NCBI RefSeq assembly: GCF_938040115.1
Contig: NZ_CALHXD010000132.1
Location: 1 to 5,089, forward strand
DNA length: 5,089 bases
Origin: an uncultured Campylobacter sp.
GTDB taxonomy: Bacteria > Campylobacterota > Campylobacteria > Campylobacterales > Campylobacteraceae
Reading direction: 5' to 3'
Part shown: in pieces, positions 4,515 through 5,089 of the stretch
Numbering within the stretch: the stretch's first letter is position 1
How the letters are laid out: each line of letters starts with the position of its first letter
Notes under the pieces: generated by a model
What the model saw: the letters and a program-made list of their open reading frames with translations, nothing else
Told to the model about the DNA's origin: nothing
The model's database searches: none
Made by a program: the position numbers and the translations under genes

Positions 4515-5089
4515 ATGAGTGATTCACGCATAGGAAGACGCTCGTTTTTGAAGCTTGCCGCTCTTGGTGCCGGTAGCACGATGGCATTTGGCGAAAACGA
4601 GACGTTTAGAAAGGCAACCAACGAGGAGATAAAAAATCCTTATGAAGGTTCAAAAAAGGTTAGAACGATTTGTTCTATTTGTTCGGCGGGTTGCGGTATA
4701 GAAGCCGAGGTAAAAGACGGAGTATGGGTACGCCAAGATATGGCTATGTATCACCCGATCTCTCAGGGTTCGCACTGCTCTAAGGGAATCGATCAGATCG
4801 ACCTTACGAAATCAAAACAACGCATCAAATTTCCGATGAAAAAAGTAAACGGAAAATGGGAGCGCATCAGCTGGGAACAGGCCGTAAACGAAATCGGCGA
4901 TAAGATGCTACAAATCCGTAAAGAAGACGGTCCTGATAGCGTAGTTTTCTTGGGTTCGGCTAAATTTAACAACGAGCAAAGTTATTATTTTCGCAAATTT
5001 GCGGCGTTTTGGGGTACAAACAGCAACGATCACGTAGCACGCATTTGACATAGCGCAACAGTCGCCGGTGTGGCGAATACTTGGGGTTA
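4515..5089 (+). CDS. fdhA: Formate dehydrogenase catalytic (alpha) subunit, selenocysteine-containing, N-terminal part
   Basis: This is the start of the large molybdopterin subunit that oxidises formate to CO2 in the periplasm and passes electrons through an Fe-S subunit and a cytochrome b to the quinone pool. Residues 7-13 (GRRSFLK) and the following hydrophobic stretch to about 26 form a Tat signal. The 4Fe-4S site is C53-x2-C56-x3-C60-x27-C88, followed by K90 in CSKG, the lysine that links the cluster to the cofactor. After residue 177 (NDHVARI) comes TGA at 5046-5048, read as selenocysteine U178. The frame then continues to the window end as HSATVAGVANTWG, the conserved formate dehydrogenase sequence after U. 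A caller ignoring Sec would stop at 5048 with 177 residues; that is not a truncation. The ribosome-binding site GGGAG (4504-4508) follows the stop of the small Tat gene directly. The rest of the gene, and presumably fdhB and fdhC, lies beyond the window. Confidence 0.97.
5046..5048 (+). other. In-frame UGA selenocysteine codon of fdhA
   Basis: TGA follows V-A-R-I and precedes H-S-A-T-V-A-G. This matches the active-site context I recall for E. coli FdhF (V-A-R-V-U-H-G-P-S-V-A-G). Reading stays open for the remaining 41 bases. selA and selB upstream supply the decoding machinery. Confidence 0.96.
5056..5083 (+). promoter_or_regulatory. Bacterial SECIS (bSECIS) hairpin of fdhA
   Basis: The upper stem TCGCC (5062-5066) pairs with GGCGA (5072-5076) around the loop GGTGT (5067-5071). 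A lower stem CAA (5056-5058) with TTG (5081-5083) is possible across an internal loop. The loop GG lies 19-20 nt after the TGA, the same offset I count in the recalled E. coli fdhF sequence, where SelB reads a loop beginning GGU. This hairpin would recruit SelB with Sec-tRNA. The upper stem is clear; the lower pairing is tentative. Confidence 0.8.

Noticed and set aside
5046..5048. TGA as a true stop or nonsense mutation of fdhA
   Set aside because: The active-site context, the continuing frame, the SECIS-like hairpin and the nearby selAB all favour selenocysteine.

Overview
The window looks like the chromosome of an epsilonproteobacterium, most likely Campylobacter from the higher-GC oral/gut group (rectus, showae, curvus, concisus or gracilis type). 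This rests on protein character, mixed base composition with AT-rich gaps, the TTG start of selA, and an extreme abundance of the word AAATTT. The species cannot be fixed from the sequence alone. All genes are on the + strand. No mobile element, CRISPR array, tRNA or rRNA was seen.

Layout. Bases 1-49 hold a possible extended -10 promoter and a good ribosome-binding site. Bases 50-3192 hold selA and selB, overlapping by 4 bases (ATGA): these are selenocysteine synthase and the selenocysteine-specific elongation factor. A separate promoter (TATAAT at 3219-3224) and ribosome-binding site lead into 3252-3959, a secreted DsbC/DsbG-like thiol:disulfide oxidoreductase with a CPYC active site, closed by a 12-bp stem-loop. 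A 334-bp AT-rich gap (3960-4293) holds a promoter candidate, a 30-bp interrupted dyad, a 19-bp imperfect direct repeat and two mutually exclusive hairpins. Then comes a 69-residue twin-arginine protein of the 'formate dehydrogenase region TAT target' type, and 11 bases later the start of fdhA, the catalytic subunit of a periplasmic molybdenum/tungsten formate dehydrogenase, which runs off the window end.

How the genes fit together. The fdhA frame meets TGA at 5046-5048, exactly where selenocysteine sits in formate dehydrogenases (V-A-R-I-U-H-x3-V-A-G), and reading continues in frame to the window end. A bacterial SECIS-like hairpin begins a few bases later, with its loop G residues 19-20 nt past the TGA. 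SelA makes Sec-tRNA and SelB delivers it to this UGA, so the window contains both the machinery and its client. selD and selC (tRNA-Sec) are not in the window. The best leads for something undescribed are the fdh leader (dyad plus switchable hairpins) and the small Tat protein, which lacks the His of its family motif. No wholly new system was found.
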